From Pedobacter sp. PLR (GTDB lineage Bacteria > Bacteroidota > Bacteroidia > Sphingobacteriales > Sphingobacteriaceae), in contig NZ_JAPIVQ010000001.1 in NCBI RefSeq assembly GCF_026239675.1, positions 827,513-891,512 of the forward strand: a stretch of DNA of 64,000 nt. Direction: 5' to 3'. Position numbers and translations under genes: made by a program. The notes beneath the pieces are model-generated. The model made no database searches and was not told where the DNA came from. It worked only from the letters and a program-made list of their open reading frames with translations. Below are positions 44,724 to 54,700 of this stretch, one piece after another; positions within the stretch are counted from its first letter, which is position 1; every line of letters starts with the position of its first letter.

Positions 44724-45293
44724 TTAGGCATGCAGCATTTTGCTCAGGAATTCAGGGGTAACCCCGATGTAAGCGGCGATCTGCTTTTGAGATAAGAGGT
44801 CTGTTAAAGTCGGATAGCGAAGGCAAAACTTCCCATAGCGTTCTTTTGCGCTGAGTCTGAGGTTTTCCATGGAACGCTCCTGGTAAGAAACCAATGACCG
44901 CTCAGCCAGGATTCGGAAATAAAAGTTAAATTTTGGAATCTCTTTATATAGTTTTTCCAGGTTGACTTTGGAAATTAAGAGTAACTCTGCATCTGTAAGG
45001 GCATCAATATACAAATGGCCGGGTTCCTGCGTAATCAGGCTGTACATATCTCCTATCCACCAACCTTCCGGTGCAAATTGCTGAATATATTGAAAGCCGT
45101 TTTCATCCAGATGATAACTCCTCAAACATCCTGAAACCACAAACATCGCAAACCTGTTCACACCCCCTTCCAGCAACAAATGCTGCTTCTTTTTCACTTT
45201 CTTAACCTGGAGGTAAGCACAGAACCGTTGTTTTTCATCCTCATCAAGCTGAATATGCTTTGCGATGTTTGCTAAAAGAAGGTCATGATTCAT
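44724..45293 (-). CDS. Crp/Fnr-family transcriptional regulator
   Basis: 189 residues. Residues about 15-120 are a cyclic-nucleotide-binding fold (YLQVKKVKKKQHLLLEGG, MFVVSGCLRSYHLDENGFQYIQQFAPEGWWIGDMYSL). The C-terminus is a short winged helix (KERYGKFCLRYPTLTDLLSQKQIAAYIGVTPEFLSKMLHA). The recognition helix is VTPEFLSKM. Members of this Bacteroidota subgroup often lack cNMP-contacting residues, so the ligand is unknown. It lies between two isochorismatase-like hydrolase genes and the FMN reductase, and probably regulates them. A strong terminator separates it from the gene upstream. Confidence 0.88.
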   Translation of the reverse strand: MNHDLLLANIAKHIQLDEDEKQRFCAYLQVKKVKKKQHLLLEGGVNRFAMFVVSGCLRSYHLDENGFQYIQQFAPEGWWIGDMYSLITQEPGHLYIDALTDAELLLISKVNLEKLYKEIPKFNFYFRILAERSLVSYQERSMENLRLSAKERYGKFCLRYPTLTDLLSQKQIAAYIGVTPEFLSKMLHA

Positions 45294-45344
45294 AAAGGAG
45301 GATTTTAAGAATGACTAAGGTAAAGCTTATCGCAGGTAAAAAAA

Positions 45345-45387
45345 AGGCTTTGCTACCGAATACTTTGGAGGTTCGGTAGCAAAGCCT
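45345..45387 (-). terminator. Strong Rho-independent terminator after the second isochorismatase-like gene
   Basis: Perfect 16-bp stem (AGGCTTTGCTACCGAA and its complement), 11-nt loop, followed on the minus strand by nine T residues. Confidence 0.88.
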
Positions 45388-45409
45388 GATCCGGCAAAAG
45401 CCGTATTTA

Positions 45410-46045
45410 TTAAGCGCCTTTACCTACGCTTACCGCTTTTTGATAGCTTTCGATAAGTGATTGATAAGGAGGCATTACTTTTGAAAATGCGCCGGCAAAT
45501 TCAAGGGCATCCTCACGCTTCCAGGTTTTCTGAATCTCACTCAATACGGCAACCGTACTTATTGGTATCACATCGGCCATTGCCAAACGTGCCATCGTGA
45601 TCTGTGTAGACAATGGGCTCATGTCCCCTGAGGCATCGATTACCGCGAATACGTCGAAACCCTCTGCCTTAGCAGAAATGGCCGGAAATGCCACACAAAC
45701 ACTGGTTAACACCCCTGCAATGATCAATTTCTTTCTCCCTGATTTTCTAACGGCGTCGGCAAAAGCTGGTGTATCCCAGGCATTGATTTCGCCATTACGG
45801 GGAATATAGATTGCATGTGGAGCCAGTTCATGAATTTCAGGCATCAAAGGGCCATTTGGTCCATTCGGTTCTGATGCGGTAGTGAATACCGGAATATTTT
45901 CAATTGCGGCTACTTTTGTAAGTGCAGCTACATTGTTTCGTAGCGCCGTAACTTCGATGTCTTTAACGGTTTGGAATAAACCACTTTGGTGGTCGATCAA
46001 AAGAATTGCTACTTCATCCGAATTGATTCTTGTTAGTACTGACAT
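45410..46045 (-). CDS. Isochorismatase-family cysteine hydrolase (YcaC-like), copy 2
   Basis: 211 residues. EVAILLIDHQSGLFQTVKDI carries the catalytic Asp, KKLIIAGVLTSVCVAFPAISAKAEGFDVFAVIDASGD carries Cys in LTSVCV, and STQITMARLAMADVIPISTVAVLSEIQKTW closes the domain. Same fold as the copy at 43291-43932, but clearly divergent in sequence. Monocistronic: own promoter candidate upstream and a strong terminator downstream. The presumed substrate is a small amide or a diketone-like compound; not established. Confidence 0.88.
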   Translation of the reverse strand: MSVLTRINSDEVAILLIDHQSGLFQTVKDIEVTALRNNVAALTKVAAIENIPVFTTASEPNGPNGPLMPEIHELAPHAIYIPRNGEINAWDTPAFADAVRKSGRKKLIIAGVLTSVCVAFPAISAKAEGFDVFAVIDASGDMSPLSTQITMARLAMADVIPISTVAVLSEIQKTWKREDALEFAGAFSKVMPPYQSLIESYQKAVSVGKGA

Positions 46046-46127
46046 AATCTTTAAATTTTAGTTTACAGTTTTTAGTTTAAAAGGGCTTTCAAATTCTAGT
46101 TGATTTAGCTCCTGATTTTCAACACTA

Positions 46128-46135
46128 CAAAGCTA
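46128..46135 (-). promoter_or_regulatory. TAnnTTTG -7 element of the second isochorismatase-like gene
   Basis: Reads TAGCTTTG on the minus strand, with TTG 16-20 nt further upstream, as in Bacteroidota sigma-A promoters. The leader to the ATG at 46045 would be about 78 nt. Confidence 0.5.
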
Positions 46136-46256
46136 GAGCAGCCCCGAAAAACAAACAATGGAGTAGATTAAGACAAATAGTTAATGTAGGTTAAGGAATT
46201 TGGATGGCTAAAGAATAGCGCTTTGTTTTTCTATATTTAGAGAAATTTTAGCTGCT

Positions 46257-48716
46257 ATGAATAACTGGTTTAAGCGAAATGGCCAACATTTAATGGTCAT
46301 TGTACTTTTCTTTGGAATCACCTTTTTATATTTTAACCCCCTATTCTTTGGAAAGACGCTTGGACAAAATGATGTGACCAGGGCGCAATCTACGACCACC
46401 GAAATCAACCATTACCGGGAAAAGGGGGAAACGATCTTATGGACCAATCAGATTCATGGTGGGATGCCTGCTTTTCAAATCTGGGCACCTTACCCCAATA
46501 ACATCACCACCTGGGTGGTAAAAGGCATTAATTACTCCTTTCCACAGCCGGTAGGAACTGTCCTCGTGTTGCTGTTGGGCAGTTATTTTCTGTTTTGTGT
46601 GCTAAAATTGAATCCCTGGCTATCCGCAGCAGGGGCTATCGCTTTTACTTTTTCTTCTTATAACATCATATTGTTTGGTGCCGGACACGCTAATCAGGTC
46701 GCCGCAATCTCTTTCTTTGCCCCTGTTATTGCCGGAATATTGCTCATTTTCAGGGGTAAATACATCTACGGCGCAGCGGTAACGGCATTGTTCCTGGCAC
46801 TGGAAATCAGGGCCAACCATATCCAGATGACCTATTACCTGTTTTTAGCCATCCTGATTCTGGTTGGGATGGAGTGTTATCATGCGGTAAAATCTAAACA
46901 GACCAAAGCATTCTTTAAGGCCGCAGGATTTGCTTTTGTTGCCGGACTTCTGGCCTTAGCGGTCAATACTTCTTCTTTATGGAGCACCTACGAATACAGT
47001 GCAGAGACCATCAGGGGCCATGCTAACCTCACGCAAAAAGTAGCTAAAACCAGTACCGGATTATCCAGAGCATATGCCTATCAATGGAGCCAGGGCGTGG
47101 AGGAGTGTATCACTTTCCTCATCCCAAATGCTTTTGGCGGCAGTTCCAGAGGAAATTCAGTGGAGCATACCAATGTGGTAAAAACGCTGACGGAAATTGG
47201 CGCTGATGCAAGTCAGGCGGATTACCTGTCGAAGTCGCTGATGCCTTTTTACTGGGGAGAAAAGCCTTTTACGGAGGGCTCGTTTTATTTTGGTGCCGTA
47301 ATCTGCTTCCTGTTCGTGCTGGGCTTATTTATTGTCAAAAACCATATCAAATGGTGGTTATTATCGGTTGTGGTCTTAACCATGTTGCTTTCTTTTGGAA
47401 AAAACATGCCTTTGGTATCGGACCTATTCTTTTACTATGCACCGTTTTACAATAAGTTCAGGGCGGTAGAATCTATCCTTGCCGTAGCAGGATTGTGCTT
47501 CCCGATATTGGCTGTCCTGGCGGTAAATGAGTTGTTTATCAACAAGGATAAAAAGGAGCTTTTTAAACAGACCAAGCTTGCTTTTTACCTGACTTTCGGG
47601 CTTTCTTTGCTGATTGTGATCCTTCCAACGCTATTTCTTTCCTTTAAAAGCAGTGATCATGAAGCGGTTGTGGCTCAGTTTACGGAGACGCTTAAAATGG
47701 ATCAGGCGACTGGGAATGCCATTGGAAATGCTTTCGTGGCCGACCGGAAGGCCGCTGCTCAGAGCGACGCGATGAGGTCTTGTTTATTTATTCTGATTGC
47801 TTTTGCAGGGATTTGGGCATTCCTGAAAGACAAGTTGAATTTCAACATGCTTTCCATTGCCTTTCTTTTTCTGATCCTGGTTGACCTATGGGGTGTCGAT
47901 AAAAGGTATTTAAACAAAGATACTTTCATGGCGAAACAGGACACTGAAAAACCGCAATTCCGGGAGGTGGACCGCTTTATTGACCAGGATAAAGACCCTG
48001 ATTTTAAAGTGATTGACCTGACGCAAAGCATCATGAATGACGCTACCACCCCCTATTTCCACAAGTCTATAGGAGGTTATTCGGCGGTTCGTTTGAAGCG
48101 CTTCGATGAGGTCATAGAAACGCATTTCAATAAAACCATCAACCTGAACATTCTGGGAATGATGAATACCAAATACCTGATCAGTACAGATCCGAACTCC
48201 CCGAAACTGATTGCACAGTTGAATCCGGATGTTTGTGGTCATGCCTGGTTTGTGAACAAGATCCAATATGTACCGAATGCAGACCTTGAAATGGCGGCGA
48301 TCGGTACTTTTAAACCTAAAGAAACGGTGGTGATCGACCAGCAATATAAATCACTGGTTAAGGAGCAACAGCTTAGCGCTGCCACACCTTCCGGAACGAT
48401 TAAACTGAGCAGCTATTTTCCTGACCGCATGGTTTACGAAAGCAGTTCTACACAAGCTAATATTGCGGTATTTTCAGAGATCTATTACAATAAGGGTTGG
48501 AAAATGTTTATTGATAAGGTAGAGCAGCCATATTTCCGTGCGAATTATCTGTTAAGGGCAGCTCATATTCCGGCAGGTACGCATCAGATCGAATTTGTGT
48601 TTTATCCTGCTTCTTATTATACCGGGGAAATCATTTCTCTGATCGCTTCGATCGTCCTGATTATGGGGCTATTGGCAGCTGCATATTTTGGATATAAAGA
48701 TCGGAAAACGGCTTAA
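46257..48716 (+). CDS. YfhO-family polytopic membrane protein
   Basis: 819 residues. N-terminal GT-C-like half with a dozen hydrophobic helices (LMVIVLFFGITFLYFNPLFFG; GTVLVLLLGSYFLFCVL; PWLSAAGAIAFTFSSYNIILFGAGHANQVAAI). Acidic motif KTLGQNDVTRAQ in the first loop is a YfhO trait. The C-terminal about 250 residues are a soluble domain (YYNKGWKMFIDKVEQPYFRANYLLRAAHIPAGTHQIEFVFYP) and a last transmembrane helix. In Firmicutes YfhO helps glycosylate lipoteichoic acid. In Bacteroidota, which lack LTA, the substrate is unknown; a lipid-linked sugar transferase is the best guess. Transcribed alone; a 38-bp palindrome follows. Confidence 0.88.
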   Translation: MNNWFKRNGQHLMVIVLFFGITFLYFNPLFFGKTLGQNDVTRAQSTTTEINHYREKGETILWTNQIHGGMPAFQIWAPYPNNITTWVVKGINYSFPQPVGTVLVLLLGSYFLFCVLKLNPWLSAAGAIAFTFSSYNIILFGAGHANQVAAISFFAPVIAGILLIFRGKYIYGAAVTALFLALEIRANHIQMTYYLFLAILILVGMECYHAVKSKQTKAFFKAAGFAFVAGLLALAVNTSSLWSTYEYSAETIRGHANLTQKVAKTSTGLSRAYAYQWSQGVEECITFLIPNAFGGSSRGNSVEHTNVVKTLTEIGADASQADYLSKSLMPFYWGEKPFTEGSFYFGAVICFLFVLGLFIVKNHIKWWLLSVVVLTMLLSFGKNMPLVSDLFFYYAPFYNKFRAVESILAVAGLCFPILAVLAVNELFINKDKKELFKQTKLAFYLTFGLSLLIVILPTLFLSFKSSDHEAVVAQFTETLKMDQATGNAIGNAFVADRKAAAQSDAMRSCLFILIAFAGIWAFLKDKLNFNMLSIAFLFLILVDLWGVDKRYLNKDTFMAKQDTEKPQFREVDRFIDQDKDPDFKVIDLTQSIMNDATTPYFHKSIGGYSAVRLKRFDEVIETHFNKTINLNILGMMNTKYLISTDPNSPKLIAQLNPDVCGHAWFVNKIQYVPNADLEMAAIGTFKPKETVVIDQQYKSLVKEQQLSAATPSGTIKLSSYFPDRMVYESSSTQANIAVFSEIYYNKGWKMFIDKVEQPYFRANYLLRAAHIPAGTHQIEFVFYPASYYTGEIISLIASIVLIMGLLAAAYFGYKDRKTA

Positions 48717-48750
48717 TAACCCATTCGTAAAAACACAGGAGTATAAACAG

Positions 48751-48788
48751 ACAAAAGCCTTTAAATCCCGGGATTTAAAGGCTTTTGT
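48751..48788. terminator. 38-bp perfect palindrome, bidirectional terminator
   Basis: ACAAAAGCCTTTAAATCCC followed directly by its exact complement, 19 bp on each side and no spacer. It lies 35 bp past the YfhO stop codon and about 115 bp past the phosphoesterase stop codon (convergent). T-rich outer arms fit a terminator, but a spacer-free perfect palindrome is unusual. Confidence 0.65.
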
Positions 48789-48824
48789 GCATATTGGAAG
48801 CAGCTTCACAGCTGCTTTCCCGAT

Positions 48825-48895
48825 AATCAATTGATCTGGATTACCCGAATGACCGGTTAATTCGATTGAAAAATCATTCCAATCAATTGATCTGG
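48825..48895. repeat. Pair of 15-bp direct repeats with palindromic core
   Basis: AATCAATTGATCTGG occurs at 48825-48839 and 48881-48895. Each contains TCAATTGA, an 8-bp palindrome. A short GCAGC...GCTGC hairpin lies just before. The region is between convergent genes, so no promoter function is expected. Confidence 0.5.
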
Positions 48896-48903
48896 TTAAT
48901 CAG

Positions 48904-49827
48904 TTAAAAAGTGTGCGGATAATACTCATTCTCTACCGTTCCATCTTCATACAATTTCAGCATGGCATAGCCGGGAGGCGTTTCCAGGTAATAACCAGGT
49001 CCGGCAGATTCGGCATCCCCTTTTCCCCACCAGAAACCACTCATTGCACCATTACAGCAATATAGCACTCCATTGTAACTGGTATGATCTGACATGTGAT
49101 TGTGACCGCTTAAACAGACCTTCACCTTATCACGATGCTTATAAAACAAGTCTTTTAACTTCTTACAATCCGAGTGACCACCACCTACCAATACCTGAGT
49201 AGTTCCAAGGATTGGATAGTGCGACATTAACAAAGTTGGCGTACCCGCAGGTAGTTTTTCCAGATCCTTTACCAACCAGTCATACTGTTCCGGGTCTAAG
49301 GAGATATCCTTATTATTCCCATCCAGCACAATAAAATGCCAGTTCTTCTTTGTAAATGAATAGTATCTGTTTGGGATTTTAAGTCTTTTCACCACATAAT
49401 TTTTCCCGTACATTTCATGTTCTTTAGAAGGTGCTTTCCACCATGAATCATGATTTCCGATGCAGCTATGGATTTCGTATTTATCTAGTGATTTGATACA
49501 GTCATCCCAGATACCCCATTGCTCGATCACCTGATCATGTACTACATTGTCATACGAGGCATCATTTATGGAATCACCTCCATTAAGAAAGAAATCCGGT
49601 TTATGTTTAGTGACAATCTGGTTTAAGCATTGTTTAAATCTTGCGGGAGCATTCTCTCCTGCCCTGATGTGCACATCGGTAATGTGTGCGACAGTTAGTG
49701 CTGGTTTTTTACCTTTTTCCCCTTGTTTTTCAGAATTCACAGCCAGTGCCGGCAGGCCGCCGGTTACCACTGCGCCAACAGCCAATCCGGCCGCTTTCAG
49801 TAAGGATCTTCTTTTTAGTTGTGTCAT
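48904..49827 (-). CDS. Tat-exported metallophosphoesterase (calcineurin-like)
   Basis: 307 residues. Twin-arginine signal (KRRSLLKAAGLAVGAVVTGG ... ALA). Metallophosphoesterase motifs in order: ITDVHIR, GGDSIND, GNHDSWW, MSHYPILG and LSGHNHMSDH, which ligate two metal ions. The predicted substrate is a phosphodiester or phosphomonoester in the periplasm. C-terminal PPGYAMLKLYEDGTVENEYYPHTF is a small beta tail common in cyclic-nucleotide-phosphodiesterase-like members. It is 102 bp downstream of the SusD gene terminator region and could belong to the SusC/SusD locus, though a terminator-like hairpin separates them. Confidence 0.9.
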   Translation of the reverse strand: MTQLKRRSLLKAAGLAVGAVVTGGLPALAVNSEKQGEKGKKPALTVAHITDVHIRAGENAPARFKQCLNQIVTKHKPDFFLNGGDSINDASYDNVVHDQVIEQWGIWDDCIKSLDKYEIHSCIGNHDSWWKAPSKEHEMYGKNYVVKRLKIPNRYYSFTKKNWHFIVLDGNNKDISLDPEQYDWLVKDLEKLPAGTPTLLMSHYPILGTTQVLVGGGHSDCKKLKDLFYKHRDKVKVCLSGHNHMSDHTSYNGVLYCCNGAMSGFWWGKGDAESAGPGYYLETPPGYAMLKLYEDGTVENEYYPHTF

Positions 49828-49870
49828 TATTTATGGTTTCATTTTAGGTGATTACAATTAACGGATTATA

Positions 49871-49907
49871 TTTTAGAGGAATGGCAACAACAGCCATCCC
49901 TCTAAAA
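49871..49907 (-). terminator. Terminator after the third SusD gene
   Basis: 15-bp stem TTTTAGAGGAATGGC against GCCATCCCTCTAAAA with one mismatch, 7-nt loop, T-rich on the minus strand, 23 bp past the SusD stop codon. Confidence 0.75.
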
Positions 49908-49929
49908 CACAGCAGGATCAACAGACTGT

Positions 49930-51720
49930 TTACCAGCCAAATATTTGTTTCAGATTTTTATTTAACAGCATTTGTTTTTGTGGAATCGGGCGATAATAAT
50001 ACTTAGGTTCTTCGAACTTACGTTCGAAGGCTTCTGTTACGATATTCCCACCATTCATACCATTTTTGAGGTAGACGGTAGTTTCAGTGCCGAACACTCC
50101 GGTCAGGTAATAAGTCAGGGTGACTCCTAATGAGTTCTTTTCCTTATGTGCTTCATCTGGAATGGTCTGTGAGCCATCGATTAAAATAATGTCTTCCACG
50201 CCATCGCCAGTCAGGTCATGCTTACCTAGTCCGGAGAAATACATTCCCTCAGGACTTTTCGTCAGGAGTTTCCCTGCTTTCCAGCGCATCAGGTCATCAT
50301 ATCTAAAGTTCTCAAAAGCGAACTCTACTCTACGTTCTCTTCTGATTTCGAGGATTACACCTTGATTCGCTTCGAGATTACCAAATTGCTGCAACATTAC
50401 AGGATCAGGATTTGCATTAGCCTGCGCCATATTCAGATCTGGCAAACCGGCTCTTTTTCTAAGCAAGTTCAGGGTACGGTCTAATTCTGACTGGCTCAAA
50501 GTACCGAGTTCGGCTAAAGCTTCCGCCCTGGTCAACAAGACCTCAGCATAGCGAAACACCGGGAAATCGACACCGCCAATAACGTTATTGTCATTACTGT
50601 TTACATAACCTTTTAGCTGGTGATAACCGGTAAAATTTTTATTTAACCGTTGTACATAAGGTTTACTATCAGGAACACGAATCCATCCCGGGTAAACTAT
50701 GGTTTGCGACAATCTCGGATCACGGTTTTCAAACTCCTTTACAAAGCCAAACTGCTCATGGTTAGCGATAGCGTTGTAACGACTACCGTCTTTCATCAGG
50801 TAAGCTTCGATCAAGTCTTTTGCAGGTGCCTGTTCATATTCACCAAATACGACAGAGTTCACATTCTGGCCCCAGTTCTTGGCCTGATCAAAAACATTAA
50901 CCAATATCATCTCCGGATTCTGCGATAAATCCTGACTGCTAAATAAGGTCGCATAATCACTCGCCGATTTCCCTGTATTGTAAACAGAGAATTTATTTGA
51001 GGCGATGATTTCTCCGCTCACTTTGGCTGCAACTTCTAAAAACTGATTGGCCGAAGCTTTTAAGTTTAGCTCATTATGGTATTTACGGTAAGTACCTTCA
51101 TACAACGCTGCTCTGCTATAAACCAGGGCGGTAGCCCATTTTCCCGGCGTTCCTGAGGGCACCTTTTCCCTTACATTTTTATAGGCATAATCCAGATCGG
51201 CCATCACGCTATCCATGACCAATGCACGCGGATCCTGCGCTTTAGTCAGATCTGCATCACCGGGATTCAGGGTTTTTGAGTACCATGGCACATCAGAAAA
51301 GCGCTTCACCATACCCAGGTAAAAGCTGGCTCTGTAATACCTGGCCAGGCCTGCATAGTGTCTTTTGATCTCATCGCTAACTTTCGCTTTATGGTAGTTT
51401 TCCAGGAAGTAATTGATATTTCGGAGCCTGGCCCAATCCCATCCGCCAGTGATATTCTGGGCAGTGGCATTGCCTCTCATGATATTTTTGACCTCTACTG
51501 CAGCAGTAGTGGACACATTATCACTACTCTGATCGTTTAAATAAGTACCTCTATCCGGCATCGATAACAAGCCATTTACATAAAGTGCCAGGTCTTCTTC
51601 GGTATTAAAGAAAAGATCCGGAGAAATAGAGGTCTGCGGATAACGATCCAGGTCCCCCTTTTTACAGGCGCCCAATCCAATGGCTAACGCTGCAAACATG
51701 ATATATATATTCTTTTTCAT
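49930..51720 (-). CDS. SusD/RagB-family lipoprotein (third pair)
   Basis: 596 residues, a full-length SusD. Lipobox LGAC with Cys19, then KKGDLDRYPQTSISPDLFFNTEEDL. Helical TPR-like region (LARYYRASFYLGMVKRFSDVPWYSK) and C-terminal ILEIRRERRVEFAFENFRYDDLMRWKAGKLL motif. It contains VFRYAEVLLTRAEALAELG, the usual SusD helix. Partner of the SusC protein encoded 29 bp upstream. The nearby Tat phosphoesterase and the TetR gene on the far side are the only clues to the substrate. Confidence 0.94.
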   Translation of the reverse strand: MKKNIYIMFAALAIGLGACKKGDLDRYPQTSISPDLFFNTEEDLALYVNGLLSMPDRGTYLNDQSSDNVSTTAAVEVKNIMRGNATAQNITGGWDWARLRNINYFLENYHKAKVSDEIKRHYAGLARYYRASFYLGMVKRFSDVPWYSKTLNPGDADLTKAQDPRALVMDSVMADLDYAYKNVREKVPSGTPGKWATALVYSRAALYEGTYRKYHNELNLKASANQFLEVAAKVSGEIIASNKFSVYNTGKSASDYATLFSSQDLSQNPEMILVNVFDQAKNWGQNVNSVVFGEYEQAPAKDLIEAYLMKDGSRYNAIANHEQFGFVKEFENRDPRLSQTIVYPGWIRVPDSKPYVQRLNKNFTGYHQLKGYVNSNDNNVIGGVDFPVFRYAEVLLTRAEALAELGTLSQSELDRTLNLLRKRAGLPDLNMAQANANPDPVMLQQFGNLEANQGVILEIRRERRVEFAFENFRYDDLMRWKAGKLLTKSPEGMYFSGLGKHDLTGDGVEDIILIDGSQTIPDEAHKEKNSLGVTLTYYLTGVFGTETTVYLKNGMNGGNIVTEAFERKFEEPKYYYRPIPQKQMLLNKNLKQIFGW

Positions 51721-51749
51721 GATGATTTCAAATGATGATTAAAACGATG

Positions 51750-54700
51750 TTAAAAGTCCAGGTTTAAGCCAACTGCATACCTTCTCTGGAAGGGATATGC
51801 CCAGGCACTTGTACTTTGATTGATAGACTCCGGATCGATGAATTTCTTGATGGCAGAGAATTCATACATATTTTCGCCTGATACGTAAACGCGCAGTCGG
51901 TTTATTCCGTAACGTTTGGTTAATGTTTTAGGCAATGTATAACCCAGTGTTACGTTTTTAATCCTTAGATAAGCACCGTTTAACAGGTATTTCGTTTGTG
52001 GGATATCGAGACCTCCGCCAGCATTCGCATCTGCCAGCCAGGCTTGCATTACCGGATATTGAGAATCTAAATTCGCATCAGCCAATCCCGCAGCAATATA
52101 AGCAGCAGAGTGTTTGGCTCTTTGCTCAGGCGAATCTGCCACACCTCTGTAGAAGTCTAAATTCCATGGATATACGTTTGCATAAGGTTGCTGATAAGGG
52201 CCCCAGAACAGGTAATGGTGTGGGTAAAAATCTCTTTTCAATACGCCTTGCATGAAAATAGAAAGATCGAAACCATTCCAGTCCATATTGATGTTTGCAC
52301 CAACACTATAGCGATCAGTAGTATTTCCGATTACTTTAAGGTCTTTCGGATTATCAGAACTTAAACCTCTTTCGATCTTATGATCTCCATTCAGGTCTTT
52401 ATATTTTGGCCATCCCGGAACAATATCCAGGGCTCCCCATGGTACAATTTCCTTTTGATCTAATGCCGCAATTTCTGCTTTATCTTTAAAGAAACCATCG
52501 CTTTCCAGTCCCCAGATCTCGCCGATTGTTTGTCCTACGCGATAGTCGGTAAACAGGTTTTGAGTGTTGGTAAAGCTGGTGATTTTAGAACGGGAATCAG
52601 AAAGGAAAACCTTAGTACTGAAGTTAAAAGGTTTAGCTGCAACATCGAAATGATCACGATAAGTCAGGGATAATTCCCAACCCTTGGTTCTTAAATCTGC
52701 TACGTTTTGTTTTGGCGCACCTGTACCAATCACACCCGGTAGCTCTTGTCCGGCAACCAACATCCCTTTAGTATCACGGATATAGTAATCAAAAGTGATC
52801 ATGAATTTATCATTCATTAAGCCGACATCTGTTCCCAGATTCAGGGTTGATACGCGTTCCCAGGTATATGTATTCGGGTCGATGTATAATTTTGGTGCTT
52901 CTTTAATCACCGGACGTAGCGAACCATCGATCAGGTATCTGGAATTCTCCGTAGGTAGGGTCTGGATATAATCGAAGTTACCCACGTTCTGATTGCCGAG
53001 GTTACCATAGGTTGCCCTTAACTTAAGGACCGATAACACTGGTGCCAGTGGTTTCAGGAACTCCTCTGAACTTGCAATCCAGGCAAATGAAGCGGAAGGG
53101 AAAAAGCCCCATCTACTGGCCACGGGGAAGCGGGATGAACCATCATAACGTCCGGTTCCTTCCAAAATATAGCGGTCTTTATACGTATAATTTACCCTGC
53201 TGAACACGCTATTGGTTGCATAAGCACTATAATCTGCACCGATGATAGCTTGTCCTGTGGTTAATCCCAGATAAGGAAGGGAAGAAGACATCAGTAAATC
53301 GCGTTCAGCATTAACCGTTGAGTAATCATAAATCTCCGAGTTATAGCCAACCATTGCACCGAAGGCATGATCTCCGATTGTTTTCTTATAAGTAGTGTAT
53401 AAGTTAAATGCCGAATTGGCCAGATAGTTATTACTTTCTCTCACAGATCCATTGCCACCCTCTTCTCTGATATCGCCGGGGCCATAGCCTATTTTAAATT
53501 TCTTTGAATCTTTATGGTATCTCCAGAGTTCTCTTTTGAAGGAAGCATCACCATTGACTTGCAGTTCGCCGTTAAAAAAGGTAGCCACTGCACTGGTTAC
53601 GTTCTGAAAACCAAACATATTACCGATGTTTCCACCACCATCTACCAGCCTGGCAGCCAATCTTCCGGCACCTGTATTTGCCCAGGTTCCATCCGGATTT
53701 TTAGCTACATCTGTTGGCTTCAGGTAATAAAGATCTCTGATATCCGTAAAAGGCTCTTCACGTTTAGTTTGATAAATGTTCAGGTTATTGTCTAATCTAA
53801 GCCAGCTCAAAGGGGAAAAGCCAACTCTGGAACGCAAACCATATCTACTCCAGTAATCCGGAGCCAGCTTGTTTAAACCATTATCTTTGGCGTAATCCGC
53901 AGACAGGTAATAGGTTAAAGGTTTTTCATTAATTTTCGCACCACCGGATAAGGAAACCGCATGACTTTGAGATACACTGGCATCGTTAAAGAAATAGCTA
54001 TACCAGTCGTTATTACCCATGTAAGCCCATTTGGCTTTATCCGCAGGATCTAAACGGGTATCCGGAAGGGAAGGATTGTCCGATCTTTCTTTCGCCCATT
54101 TATAATACTCATCAGAAAAGTTTACATAGTCCCATGGCGTATTGTCTGTAGCCGTTTCTAATACTCTGGAAAAGATATAAGGATCAGTTACCGGTCTGGC
54201 TAATACTGTTGGTTTACCGCGGGAGACGAAGGTATTGTAAGTAATGATTTGCTTACCTGCTTCACCTTGTTTGGTAGTGATCAAAATCACGCCGAAAGCA
54301 GCTCTGGCACCATAAATAGCAGAAGAAGCGGCATCACGTAATACGGTAAAAGAAGAGATATCCGAGGGGTTTAACCTGAGCATATCATCGTTACTGGTCG
54401 CAGGAATTCCATCAATTACGACCAATGGAGAACCGCCGTTTACCGAGGTATAGCCCCTGATATTGATCTTGGGAACCGAACCTGGTGCACCGCCGGCATA
54501 GGAAATACTTAAGCCCGGGCTCAATCCCTGCAGTCCTTGCATCACATTGGCAACCGGTCTGGATTCCAGTTCTTTTCCGGAGATCTGGTCTATGGCTCCT
54601 GCGATGTTGATTTTCTTTTTGGAACCAAATCCGACTACAACCACTTCATCAAGGTTGCCGAAATCCGGCGTTAAGGTTACATTTAACTGAGTTTTTCCAT

